This document shows, piece by piece, positions 56,053 to 64,000 of a stretch of 64,000 nt of DNA. Each line of letters begins with the position of its first letter. Positions within the stretch are counted from its first letter, which is position 1. A program made the translations under genes and the position numbers. The notes beneath the pieces were generated by a model that saw only the letters and a list, made by a program, of their open reading frames with translations, did no database searches and was not told where the DNA came from. Where the stretch lies: contig DOAQ01000025.1 of the NCBI GenBank assembly GCA_003506435.1, positions 1 to 64,000 of the forward strand, given 5' to 3'. Origin of the DNA: Prolixibacteraceae bacterium (lineage in GTDB: Bacteria; Bacteroidota; Bacteroidia; Bacteroidales; Prolixibacteraceae).

Positions 56053-56099
56053 ATTCAGGAGGTTATTTTCAGGGAAACAATAACCTCCTGAATTTTTTT
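56053..56099 (+). terminator. Strong intrinsic terminator after susD (locus 2)
   Basis: A perfect 15-bp stem (ATTCAGGAGGTTATT at 56053-56067, AATAACCTCCTGAAT at 56079-56093), 11-nt loop, then seven T. It ends the SusCD transcript, so the three phosphoesterase-like genes need their own promoter in 56100-56326, which I could not pin down. Confidence 0.95.
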
Positions 56100-56326
56100 G
56101 AACAACAACCTTAAATATTACCTATTAAAAAGATTATTGTAATTTCACCACATACGAAAAACGATAATTCAAACAATAAAAACCGATACGATGAAATAGC
56201 CATAAGAGCTAAAGCTCATACAAACCGAAAATGATTATTTATGGTTATTCCATGCGTTGTTTACTTAATTGAAAAAACAAAAGTTAATACGAAAAATTGT
56301 ATTGTCAACTTTGAAAAAATAAACAC

Positions 56327-57169
56327 ATGAAGAGAACAATCTTATTTCTGGCAATTATAACCTTAAACTTCGGGCTTACTTTTGCCCGTCCCAATAAACC
56401 AGTTGTTGCAGCTACCTACAACCTCCGTATGAACACACCGAAAGACGGCATCAACGCGTGGCCAAACCGGAAAGAAGCAGTGAAAAGTTTAGTCCGTTTT
56501 CATGAGTTTGATATTTTCGGGACACAGGAAGGTTTTATCGGCCAGTTAAAAGACCTGTGCGAACTCGAAGGGTTTACCTATACCGGACATGGCCGCGAAG
56601 ATGGTAAAGACGCAGGAGAACATTCCGCAATTGTTTACCGGACCGACCGTTTTAAACTGCTCGATTCAGGTGATTTCTGGTTGCGTGAGAATCCTGATGA
56701 GCCAGGGCTTGGCTGGGATGCAACCTGTTGCAACCGGATTTGTTCGTGGGGAAAATTCCGCGATCTGGAAACGGCAAAAGAATTCTTCTTTTTCTGCGTT
56801 CATTTCGACCACCAGGGGGTTATTGCCCGAAAAGAATCGGGAAAACTGATGATAAAGAAGATTCAGGAAATTGCCGGCGGTTGCCCGGTAATTTGTGTAG
56901 GCGACTTAAATTCGACCCCGGAAACAGAACAGATTAAAACCCTGCAAACACTTTTAAAAGATTCTTACGAAGTTTCTGTTACCCCTCCTTACGGGCCAGT
57001 TGGAACTTTCAACGGGTTTGATTTTAATTCTGCCTTGAAAAGCCGGATCGACTACATCTTTGTCAGTAAGAAAATCGACGTTTTAAAATATGGCGTTTTA
57101 ACAGACAATGTGGAACAGAGGTACCCTTCGGATCATCTGCCGGTAGTGATTAAAGCAATCATTCATTGA
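56327..57169 (+). CDS. Endonuclease/exonuclease/phosphatase (EEP) family hydrolase, secreted
   Basis: 280 residues with a signal peptide (ending TFA). EEP active-site motifs: TYNLRMN (metal asparagine), FGTQEG (metal glutamate), VHFDHQG, VGDLNSTPE and the terminal YPSDHLPV (Asp-His). The fold acts on phosphodiesters of nucleic acids, lipids or sugars. The adjacent SusCD pair and two more EEP genes make a glycan- or lipid-phosphodiester substrate more likely than DNA. Substrate unknown. It starts a three-gene run. Confidence 0.93.
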   Translation: MKRTILFLAIITLNFGLTFARPNKPVVAATYNLRMNTPKDGINAWPNRKEAVKSLVRFHEFDIFGTQEGFIGQLKDLCELEGFTYTGHGREDGKDAGEHSAIVYRTDRFKLLDSGDFWLRENPDEPGLGWDATCCNRICSWGKFRDLETAKEFFFFCVHFDHQGVIARKESGKLMIKKIQEIAGGCPVICVGDLNSTPETEQIKTLQTLLKDSYEVSVTPPYGPVGTFNGFDFNSALKSRIDYIFVSKKIDVLKYGVLTDNVEQRYPSDHLPVVIKAIIH

Positions 57170-57220
57170 TTCCCTCCCGGTGTAAAAATTTTCGGCATTT
57201 ATTTTTCTAAAAATCAACCC

Positions 57221-57247
57221 TGATCGCATGATTTTTTCATGCGATCA
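57221..57247. repeat. Perfect 11-bp inverted repeat between EEP genes
   Basis: TGATCGCATGA, T5, TCATGCGATCA, followed by A7. The A-run after rather than T-run means it is not a standard plus-strand terminator; on the minus strand it has T-rich sequence 3' but no gene in that orientation. May be an mRNA processing or stability element. Confidence 0.7.
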
Positions 57248-57263
57248 AAAAAAACATCTATAA

Positions 57264-58136
57264 ATGAAGCGTATTATTTGTCTTCTCATGATGATCTGTA
57301 GCATGACTTTTCTTTCCTGCTCGGAAGATAAAGATATTCCAACAGATGAAAAAAATGAATATATAACATTATCAGAAATTACGGCCATGTCGTTTAATGT
57401 CCGGTATAGTGGCGGCGATACCGACGAACATAAATGGGACAACCGAAAGGCGGCCTGTTTGGCTATGATTAACAGTACCAAACCTGCGCTTATTGGCATG
57501 CAGGAAGTTCGGCCAGACCAGAAAACCTATTTTGAAGAAAACCTGAAAAATTATATCGTTTTTGGCGCCGGACGCGATGGCAGCAGCAGTACCGAACATT
57601 GTTCCGTTTGTTTCCGCTCGGATGTTTTCACCATGAAAAGTAGCGGAACTTTCTGGTTAAGCGCGACGCCTGATATCATGTCGAAAGGATGGGACGGCGC
57701 CTGTTACCGGATTTGCACCTGGGCAAAACTCAGCATAAAAAGTTCCGGCAAGGAAATCTTTTTCTTCAATACCCATCTCGACCATAAAGGCACGGAAGCA
57801 CAAGAACAGGGACTTCTGGTGATTCAGAAAAAAATAAAAGAAATTGCCGGCGATGATGCTTTTGTGATCCTGATCGGCGATTTTAACATGAAACCGGACA
57901 ATGCCAATATTGTTAGTTTTGCTACCTATATGAATAACCTGAGAGACCAGTTTGCCAGCGGAACTTTTTATAATGCATCGACTTATAACAACTGGGGGGC
58001 TTCGGGTTTAATCATTGACTATATTTGGAGCCGGAATACATCCCCGGTTTCGTACGAAGTTGTAAACGGGGTGTATAGCGGAGTTACTTATATTTCTGAT
58101 CATTACCCAATCATGGGAAAATTTGAATTGCCGTAA
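57264..58136 (+). CDS. EEP family hydrolase, lipoprotein
   Basis: 290 residues, divergent from its two neighbours. Lipoprotein signal (MTFLSC, lipidated C19). Motifs: MSFNVRYSG, GMQEVRPDQ, THLDHKG, IGDFNMKPD and ISDHYPIMG; all EEP metal and base residues are present. Anchored in the outer membrane or periplasm, unlike the two soluble copies. Probably acts in the same pathway as the others. Confidence 0.92.
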   Translation: MKRIICLLMMICSMTFLSCSEDKDIPTDEKNEYITLSEITAMSFNVRYSGGDTDEHKWDNRKAACLAMINSTKPALIGMQEVRPDQKTYFEENLKNYIVFGAGRDGSSSTEHCSVCFRSDVFTMKSSGTFWLSATPDIMSKGWDGACYRICTWAKLSIKSSGKEIFFFNTHLDHKGTEAQEQGLLVIQKKIKEIAGDDAFVILIGDFNMKPDNANIVSFATYMNNLRDQFASGTFYNASTYNNWGASGLIIDYIWSRNTSPVSYEVVNGVYSGVTYISDHYPIMGKFELP

Positions 58137-58154
58137 TTTGAAAATGGATATGCA

Positions 58155-58163
58155 AAAGGAGGA
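58155..58163 (+). promoter_or_regulatory. Shine-Dalgarno-like ribosome binding site
   Basis: AAAGGAGGA lies 7 nt before the ATG at 58171. Strong Shine-Dalgarno sequences are rare in Bacteroidota; the other genes here do not show one. Confidence 0.75.
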
Positions 58164-58170
58164 CTAAATC

Positions 58171-59010
58171 ATGAAAATATTTTCACTTTTAATCATTCTG
58201 TCAATTCCCTTTATTTCTGTCTTTGCCCAGACCAATAGTCCGATGATTGTAGCAACGTACAATTTGCGGCAGAACAACCCGAACGACGGGGTAAATGTCT
58301 GGCCCAACCGGAAAGAGATGGTGAAAGGCTTAATACGTTTTCACGAATTCGACATCTTCGGAACCCAGGAAGGATTTATCGGCCAGTTAAACGATCTGCT
58401 CGAAATAAAAGAATTTGCGTATACCGGTCATGGCCGCGACGACGGAAAAGAGGCAGGCGAACACTCAGCCATCTTTTATAAAAAAGATCGTTTTAAATTA
58501 CTGAAAGAAGGTGACTTCTGGTTGAGTGAAACTCCCGGTCAGCCATCGTTCGGATGGGATGCAAAAGGTCATCGCCGGATTTGCTCTTGGGCAAAATTCA
58601 AGGATTTACAATCGGAAAAAGAATTCTATCTTTTTAATGCCCATTTTGATAATCGTGGCATTCAGGCCAGAATAGAGTCCGGAAAACTGATGGTGAAAAA
58701 GATCCGGGAAATTGCCGGTGAATACCCGGTGTTCTGTGTCGGCGACTTTAATTCGACTCCGGAAACTGAACAGATAAAAAACATGCAGACTATTTTAAGA
58801 GATTCGCGTCAAATATCAGCAACGCCTCCATACGGACCGATAGGGACAACCAACAGTTTCAATTTTGATGCTCCTATGGATAAGCTGATTGACTACATTT
58901 TTGTTAGCAAACAAATCGATATTTTAAAATACGGGGTACTTACCGACAGCAAAGAACAGCGGTATCCGTCAGACCATCAGCCAGTGGTTGTTAAAGCCGT
59001 AATTAATTAA
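58171..59010 (+). CDS. EEP family hydrolase, secreted
   Basis: 279 residues, a close paralogue of the gene at 56327-57169 (same order, most residues identical). Signal peptide ending VFAQ. Motifs: TYNLRQN, FGTQEGFIG, AHFDNRG, VGDFNSTPE, YPSDHQPV. It has a strong Shine-Dalgarno sequence. Followed by a strong terminator at 59038-59083. Confidence 0.93.
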   Translation: MKIFSLLIILSIPFISVFAQTNSPMIVATYNLRQNNPNDGVNVWPNRKEMVKGLIRFHEFDIFGTQEGFIGQLNDLLEIKEFAYTGHGRDDGKEAGEHSAIFYKKDRFKLLKEGDFWLSETPGQPSFGWDAKGHRRICSWAKFKDLQSEKEFYLFNAHFDNRGIQARIESGKLMVKKIREIAGEYPVFCVGDFNSTPETEQIKNMQTILRDSRQISATPPYGPIGTTNSFNFDAPMDKLIDYIFVSKQIDILKYGVLTDSKEQRYPSDHQPVVVKAVIN

Positions 59011-59037
59011 TCAAACCAGCGGATTAATCCATTTGTC

Positions 59038-59083
59038 AATCAGGGAAATTTGTTTCTGTAAAACTTATTTCCCTGATTTTTTG
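59038..59083 (+). terminator. Intrinsic terminator after the EEP cluster
   Basis: AATCAGGGAAAT (59038-59049) pairs perfectly with ATTTCCCTGATT (59067-59078), then T-rich sequence (TTTTTTGTTTCTTT). It overlaps the upstream end of the open frame for the next sigma factor, which argues against starting that gene at 59033. Confidence 0.9.
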
Positions 59084-59110
59084 TTTCTTTACGCTATCAA
59101 ACCCGAATCG

Positions 59111-59704
59111 TTGAAAATATCAGAAACAGATATTGATTCAATCCTCGTCAGCTCACTGCAATTGGGCGACCATCATGCATTTGAAAAACTGTTTGTGCGT
59201 TATGCGCAAAAACTGTTTGTTTTTTCTTTGTCGTACCTAAAAAATGAAGATGATGCAGAGGAAGTAGTACAGGAAGTTTTTCTAAAAATCTGGGCCAATC
59301 GTCTGGCATTAAAGACAGACACATCCTTCCAGTCCTATCTATTCACTATCGCCTTTAACTCAATAAAAAAATCGTTTAACCTGAAAGCGAAAAACGATCA
59401 GTTTAAACACAAATTGATTGATCTGCTAAATGCCGATGAGGAGACGGTTGATTTTGAAAAAAATTATCAGCTCGTGATTGAAAAACTGGAACAGTTTATT
59501 AACGAAATGCCCGACCGGCGAAAAGAGATTTTTACTCAACGGAAGAAAGAAGGAAAACCGGTCAAACAAATTGCTGAGGAATTGGGTGTTTCTGTAAAAA
59601 CGATTGAAAATCAAATAACCGAAGCCATGGGTTATCTGAAGAAACGATTCGAAGACGACCTTCCTGGTGGTCTGCTTTTCTTTGTTTTGTTCCTGGAAAA
59701 ATAA
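59111..59704 (+). CDS. ECF sigma factor (locus 3)
   Basis: About 197 residues from the TTG at 59111 (TTG AAA ATA TCA GAA). The open frame also contains a TTG at 59033, but that codon lies inside the preceding terminator. Region 2 (FEKLFVRYAQKLFVFSLSYL, DAEEVVQEVFLKIW) and region 4 (MPDRRKEIFTQRKKEGKPVK, then VSVKTIENQITEAMGYLKKRF) are intact. Followed by FecR after 129 bp. Confidence 0.93.
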   Translation: MKISETDIDSILVSSLQLGDHHAFEKLFVRYAQKLFVFSLSYLKNEDDAEEVVQEVFLKIWANRLALKTDTSFQSYLFTIAFNSIKKSFNLKAKNDQFKHKLIDLLNADEETVDFEKNYQLVIEKLEQFINEMPDRRKEIFTQRKKEGKPVKQIAEELGVSVKTIENQITEAMGYLKKRFEDDLPGGLLFFVLFLEK

Positions 59705-59833
59705 TTCTCCGGGCACTTTCCACAAAAATCTTTTGCTGTTTCACGAAAAAAACATTTTCCCGATAGGGGTTTTTTCGATTTCAGGATATAACGTGCAAAT
59801 AAGTTCGAATTATTACCTGGAAAAGATTATAGC

Positions 59834-60847
59834 ATGAAGAAGAACTTTGAAGAACAATCACTTAGGAATTTTACTGAGAACAAGCATAGCCGGACAGAAT
59901 ATCACCGGATTGAGGAATGGTTTTTAGAGGAAGAAAATTCCGGCTTGAAAGAGGCTATGCACGATCACTGGCAAAAACTTCCGGACGGGCAACCTTTGAA
60001 TAGCCGGTTAAATGCCCTGCTCGAAATACTCAAAACACAGATTTTGTTCACCCTGCCACAAAAGAAATGGTCTGTTTTCAATGTCTACCAGAAAGTTGCT
60101 GCCGTTTTGTTTATCCCTCTTTTAGCCGGGATTAGCATCTGGGGTATTCACTCCGTAACCGATCAGCAAACAGCGATGGTAACCATTCATTCGGCTGAAG
60201 GTACCCGAACCGAATTTGTTCTGCCCGACGGGTCACAAGGGTGGCTGAACAGTGAATCCGACCTGACGTATGCAATACCGTTTAGCGAAAACCGGGAAGT
60301 CGAACTTCAGGGAGAAGCCTTTTTTAATGTCGTTCATCAAAACGATAAAAAATTTTGTGTAAAAACCAGTGAATTAACGGTTCAGGTCCTTGGAACTTCA
60401 TTTGACGTTTCGGCATATAAAGATGACCCAACAATCAGTGTTATTTTGAAAGAAGGATCAGTGCAGGTTTTAAGCCCGGATGAAAAACTGGTTTATAGTA
60501 TGTCCCCGGATGAAAAACTGGAGTACACTATTCAAAAAAAATCTGCCGATGTAAGCCGTGTTAATGCAACGGAGCAAACCTTCTGGACCCAGGGAATACT
60601 CCAATTTAGAGGAGAACCGCTGTCGGAAGTAATGAAAAAACTGGGACGATGGTATAATGTCTGTTTCGAAATTCGTGACCAACAAATACAAGGATATAGT
60701 TTCAATGCCACATTTCAGGGTGAACAGTTGGAGGAAATCCTTCGGATGATTGCCTTAACAACACCTATGAAATACAGGGTTGAAGAACGAATAACAGATG
60801 AAAACGGAATTTATAAAAAGAAGAAAATAATCATTGAAAGAAAATAA
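59834..60847 (+). CDS. FecR-family anti-sigma factor (locus 3)
   Basis: 337 residues: N-terminal sigma-binding region, a transmembrane segment (VAAVLFIPLLAGISIWGI), the FecR domain (AEGTRTEFVLPDGSQGWLN, VLGTSFDVSAY) and the DUF4974 C-terminus (LSEVMKKLGRWYNVCFEI). It contains a tandem 10-residue duplication (SPDEKLVYSM, SPDEKLEYTI) at the end of the FecR domain. Confidence 0.93.
   Translation: MKKNFEEQSLRNFTENKHSRTEYHRIEEWFLEEENSGLKEAMHDHWQKLPDGQPLNSRLNALLEILKTQILFTLPQKKWSVFNVYQKVAAVLFIPLLAGISIWGIHSVTDQQTAMVTIHSAEGTRTEFVLPDGSQGWLNSESDLTYAIPFSENREVELQGEAFFNVVHQNDKKFCVKTSELTVQVLGTSFDVSAYKDDPTISVILKEGSVQVLSPDEKLVYSMSPDEKLEYTIQKKSADVSRVNATEQTFWTQGILQFRGEPLSEVMKKLGRWYNVCFEIRDQQIQGYSFNATFQGEQLEEILRMIALTTPMKYRVEERITDENGIYKKKKIIIERK
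60474..60533 (+). repeat. 30-bp tandem duplication inside fecR (locus 3)
   Basis: Two copies of a 30-bp unit, CCCGGATGAAAAACTGG and flanks, in frame. It adds ten residues to the domain boundary. Confidence 0.85.
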
Positions 60848-60857
60848 CTCAAAACAA

Positions 60858-60888
60858 ATCAGGAAAGCGCTGGTATCGCTTCCCTGAT
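60858..60888 (+). promoter_or_regulatory. Hairpin leader before susC (locus 3)
   Basis: ATCAGGAAAGCG (60858-60869) pairs with CGCTTCCCTGAT (60877-60888), one mismatch, 7-nt loop. It begins 10 nt after the FecR stop and ends 47 nt before the susC start. Confidence 0.75.
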
Positions 60889-60935
60889 AAAGTGCAGAGC
60901 CTAACGCAAATTAGTAACCCTACAAATGTAAATTT

Positions 60936-63900
60936 ATGAAAAAATCTAAAAAAAGAAAGGTTGGCCTTTGGTTTACCTTTAAAAAAACTTTATTGATTAT
61001 GCGAATTGCAGTTTTCTTTGTATTTCTGGGGATTATACAGGTTTCGGCAATAAACACCTACTCGCAGCAAACCCGTATTTCCATTAAACTGTCAAACGTG
61101 CGATTGGCAGATGTTTTAAACGAGATTGAAGATCAGTCTGAGTTCTATTTCCTGTACAACCAGGATTTGGTCGATGTGAACCGGAAGGTGAGCATGACAG
61201 TTGAAGATCAAAAGATTGACGATGTTCTGACCCGGCTTTTTGATAAATCGGGAGTAAAATTTCTGATACAGGATCGGCAGGTCATCCTTACGAACCTTGA
61301 AGAGAACAGTTTATTACAACAACAAAAGGATGTCAGAGGAACTGTAAGAAATACCAGCGGAGAACCAGTTCCCGGTGCTACCGTCATCGTTAAAGGTACC
61401 AATAACGGGATGATCACCGATTTTGACGGAAATTATTTGTTAAAATCCGTTCCGTCTGATGCGACACTGGTTTTTTCGTTTGTGGGGATGAGAAAACAAG
61501 AAATTCCCGTATCCGGAAAATCAGTGATTAATGTAACCATGGAAGAGGATGCCGTCGGCATTGAAGAAGTGGTAGCTATCGGGTATGGTTCTATTTTGAA
61601 AAAGGACCTGACCAGTTCCATCACCACGGTATCAGCCGAGGAGCTGAACAAAGGGGTCATCCGCGACCCGGTCCTTGCCTTGCAAGGTAAAGTTCCGGGA
61701 TTGAATATTACAAAGGATGGAAGTCCTTATGGAAGCGCTTCCATAACATTACGAGGTGTATCCTCGTTAACATTGTCAGGGACGCCTTTCTATATTGTTG
61801 ATGGAATGCCAAATGCCCTTATGCCGGCAATGGACGACATTGTTTCGATTGATGTTCTCAAAGATGCTTCCGCAACGGCAATTTATGGTTCACGTGCCGC
61901 AAACGGGGTTATCATTATTACAACCAAAAGAGGAGAATCGGGGAAACAGCTCATTTCATACAATTCGTACGTGGGCGTGGAAACTGTTTCCAACACCATT
62001 GATATGATGTCAGCCACAGAATATCGCAAATATTTATCGGACAACGGAATGTCTTTGAATCCTGAAGATGACATGGGTGCAAATACCAACTGGCAGGATG
62101 AACTGTGCAGAGTCGGAATATCTCATAGAAACAATTTATCCATCAGTGGTGGAACCAATAAAACGACCTATATCTCAAGCATTGAATATTATAAAAATGA
62201 TGGGATTATTATGGGGACCAGCTATGACCGCATTAATATGAGGGGAAGCATTGAGCAATATGGCTTTAACGACAAATTAAAATTGCAGTTCCAGGTAGGT
62301 GGAACGATTGATAATTCAGACAGGCTTATTGATCTGGAAACAGTTTTAAGAAATATGCTTATGTTCCAGCCTACGTATGCGATACATAACGAGGATGGCA
62401 CGTACGCCGAAAGAGAATCTACTGCTCCATATAATCCTGTTGCTTTAATTGAACAACATGAATATCAAACAAAAGGCAAATCAATTTTTGGAAATATTCG
62501 CGCCGATCTCAATATCATGGAAGGCTTGGATTATACGCTTAACATTTCTGGCAATAACGGACAAAGTATAAGTTCTGTCTATTATTCAAAAGAATCCAGA
62601 ATTGATCAGGGAAGCAATGGTTACGCCAGGCGCAACGCCTATGAGAGCCAAAGTAAAGCGTTGGAAACCTACCTAACATACAAAAAAAAGATACAGAACC
62701 AGAATATCAGTCTCCTTGCCGGATATTCATGGCAGGAAGATGTTTCAGGTGACGGGTTCCAAAGTTCAAATTTCGATTTTGTGTCAGATGACGTTCTCTA
62801 TTATAACCTGGGCCTGGGAAGTGGCAATATTCCGGAATATGGTTCAACTACGATAACCACCATCCGAATGATTTCAGGATATGCACGTCTCAATTATGAT
62901 CTGATGGACAAATACCTTTTCCAGGCAACAATAAGGCGTGACGGTTCATCTGCTTTCGGGGAAAATGTGCGATGGGGAACTTTCCCTTCAGCATCAGTGG
63001 GATGGAGGCTTATGGAGGAACCATTCATTAAAAACCTGAATGTATTCGATAATCTGAAAATACGTGCAGGTTATGGAACAAGCGGGAATTCAGCAGGCTT
63101 TGATCCTCTTTCCAGTTTGGTGAGATGGGGAAGTGGTGGTTATTTTTACAAACAGGGGAAATGGGTAACCGGTATAACACCTGTTCAGAATGCAAATCAG
63201 GATCTGGCATGGGAACGCACTCACATGATGAATATAGGACTCGATTTTGCAGTTCTCAAAGGAAGAGTGAGTGGAACTGTGGAATATTATAATAAAGCCA
63301 CCGAAGGTATGATTTGGCAGTACACCGTACCTGCAGAAAAATACTATGTAAATTGGATAAATGCCAACGTTGGTGAAATGAGCAATAAAGGATGGGAACT
63401 TTCCTTGAATGTAATACCTGTTCAAACCAATGATTTCAATTGGAATTCATCTCTGATTATGTCATTCAATAAAAACGAGGTAGTATCCTTGTCGAATGAT
63501 ATTTATCAGAGAGAGTGGATAGATGTTCATGGGGTCGGGCAACATGGCCAGTCTGGTAATTATTCCCACAGGATACAGGAAGGATATCCTATCGGACAGT
63601 TCTGCCTCTGGGAATACGCAGGCGAGAATGAATCAGGAATATCCCAGTTCGTATTGGCGGATGGATCATTGTCGATTAATCCCTCAAGTCTGGACCGTAA
63701 AATGACCGCTGAAAATGCTCAGCCAAAAGCAACCGGGGGATGGAACAATACAATTACCTATAAGAATTTTTCTCTTGATTTTTTATTACGCGGTGTAACA
63801 GGAAATTATATTCTGAACACGACCAGGGCTGATTTAAATTATCCTGCAGAAGTGACTCGATATAACCTGTCAAAAGAAGCAATAAATGAGCCGATCAATA

Positions 63901-64000
63901 ATGTCAGGGCCAACTATACTTCAAGCAGGTACCTTGAAAAAGGAGATTATATCCGTATGGATAACATAACCCTTTCATATACTCCGAAAATTTCTTCTCA
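60936..64000 (+). CDS. SusC/RagA TonB-dependent transporter with STN domain (locus 3, cut by window end)
   Basis: More than 1020 residues from the ATG at 60936, still open at the window end. Signal peptide (ending TYSQ), STN domain (RISIKLSNVRLADVLNEIE), CarboxypepD_reg-like domain (VRGTVRNTSGEPVPGATVIV), EEVVAIGYG, plug (YIVDGMPNAL, IDVLKDASATAIYGSRAANG) and the start of the barrel. The matching SusD is expected beyond the right edge. Its regulatory partners are the FecR and ECF genes just upstream. Confidence 0.96.
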   Translation, partial: MKKSKKRKVGLWFTFKKTLLIMRIAVFFVFLGIIQVSAINTYSQQTRISIKLSNVRLADVLNEIEDQSEFYFLYNQDLVDVNRKVSMTVEDQKIDDVLTRLFDKSGVKFLIQDRQVILTNLEENSLLQQQKDVRGTVRNTSGEPVPGATVIVKGTNNGMITDFDGNYLLKSVPSDATLVFSFVGMRKQEIPVSGKSVINVTMEEDAVGIEEVVAIGYGSILKKDLTSSITTVSAEELNKGVIRDPVLALQGKVPGLNITKDGSPYGSASITLRGVSSLTLSGTPFYIVDGMPNALMPAMDDIVSIDVLKDASATAIYGSRAANGVIIITTKRGESGKQLISYNSYVGVETVSNTIDMMSATEYRKYLSDNGMSLNPEDDMGANTNWQDELCRVGISHRNNLSISGGTNKTTYISSIEYYKNDGIIMGTSYDRINMRGSIEQYGFNDKLKLQFQVGGTIDNSDRLIDLETVLRNMLMFQPTYAIHNEDGTYAERESTAPYNPVALIEQHEYQTKGKSIFGNIRADLNIMEGLDYTLNISGNNGQSISSVYYSKESRIDQGSNGYARRNAYESQSKALETYLTYKKKIQNQNISLLAGYSWQEDVSGDGFQSSNFDFVSDDVLYYNLGLGSGNIPEYGSTTITTIRMISGYARLNYDLMDKYLFQATIRRDGSSAFGENVRWGTFPSASVGWRLMEEPFIKNLNVFDNLKIRAGYGTSGNSAGFDPLSSLVRWGSGGYFYKQGKWVTGITPVQNANQDLAWERTHMMNIGLDFAVLKGRVSGTVEYYNKATEGMIWQYTVPAEKYYVNWINANVGEMSNKGWELSLNVIPVQTNDFNWNSSLIMSFNKNEVVSLSNDIYQREWIDVHGVGQHGQSGNYSHRIQEGYPIGQFCLWEYAGENESGISQFVLADGSLSINPSSLDRKMTAENAQPKATGGWNNTITYKNFSLDFLLRGVTGNYILNTTRADLNYPAEVTRYNLSKEAINEPINNVRANYTSSRYLEKGDYIRMDNITLSYTPKISS

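Noticed and set aside
59033..59110. Start of the locus-3 sigma factor at TTG 59033
   Set aside because: That stretch is inside a strong terminator hairpin; the TTG at 59111 gives the normal N-terminus.

Overview
The window reads as chromosomal DNA of a free-living or gut/marine Bacteroidota (Bacteroidia-like; I would guess Marinilabiliales/Prolixibacteraceae, but that is inference). Support comes from SusC/SusD pairs, FecR-type anti-sigma factors with Bacteroidota ECF sigma factors, type IX secretion C-terminal sorting domains, lipoprotein-rich secreted enzymes, AT-rich leaders mostly without Shine-Dalgarno sequences, and Bacteroidota-specific families (DUF3810, DUF7033, DUF4038). I saw no rRNA, tRNA, CRISPR array or insertion sequence.

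Layout. (1) 1-27.5 kb, all minus strand: a large polysaccharide-utilisation-like locus. Reading with transcription it runs: ECF sigma factor, a GxxExxY protein, FecR, SusC, SusD, a terminator hairpin, a malectin-like type IX cargo, a DUF4038/GH140-like hydrolase, a nitrilase-fold amidase, two tandem DUF4038 paralogues, a relic of a beta-helix gene, an SGNH esterase, two large beta-helix type IX cargo proteins, then a tight cluster of an exported glutamate-racemase-like lipoprotein, an N-acyl-D-amino-acid deacylase, a tannase/feruloyl-esterase and a Gfo/Idh/MocA oxidoreductase cut by the window edge. (2) 27.6-36.8 kb: housekeeping and accessory genes: a PRTase, upp, a FemAB/GNAT-like protein, a DUF7033 deacetylase-like protein and radC on the minus strand; a DHFR-like protein and an unknown protein; then a YgjP-type metalloprotein, dgt and an AbiEii-type toxin/antitoxin-like pair on the plus strand. 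(3) 36.8-48.6 kb: a sulfatase lipoprotein, an AT-rich TcmP/DUF5131 pair, a LytTR response regulator with a LytS-like kinase whose TlpA-like sensor part is split off by one in-frame TGA, an SGNH hydrolase, an M19 dipeptidase, a HAD phosphatase and a DUF3810 protein. (4) 48.6-59.1 kb, plus strand: a second ECF/FecR/SusC/SusD locus followed by three endonuclease/exonuclease/phosphatase-fold enzymes. (5) 59.1-64 kb: a third ECF/FecR/SusC set, with SusC cut by the window end.

How they work together. Each SusC has an N-terminal STN domain, so each locus is probably switched by its own trans-envelope relay (SusC, FecR, ECF sigma). In all three loci a hairpin sits 40-47 nt before the susC start codon. 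The first locus looks built to strip a decorated glycan: GH140-like hydrolases, two esterase types, an amidase, D-amino-acid enzymes and beta-helix proteins. The second looks aimed at a phosphoester-containing substrate. Substrates are not readable from sequence.

Most interesting items: the single in-frame TGA splitting a TlpA-like sensor from its histidine kinase; the shared pre-susC hairpin; the exported MurI-like protein beside a D-aminoacylase inside a glycan locus; the TcmP/DUF5131 pair; and a decayed beta-helix fragment showing repeated duplication of that gene.
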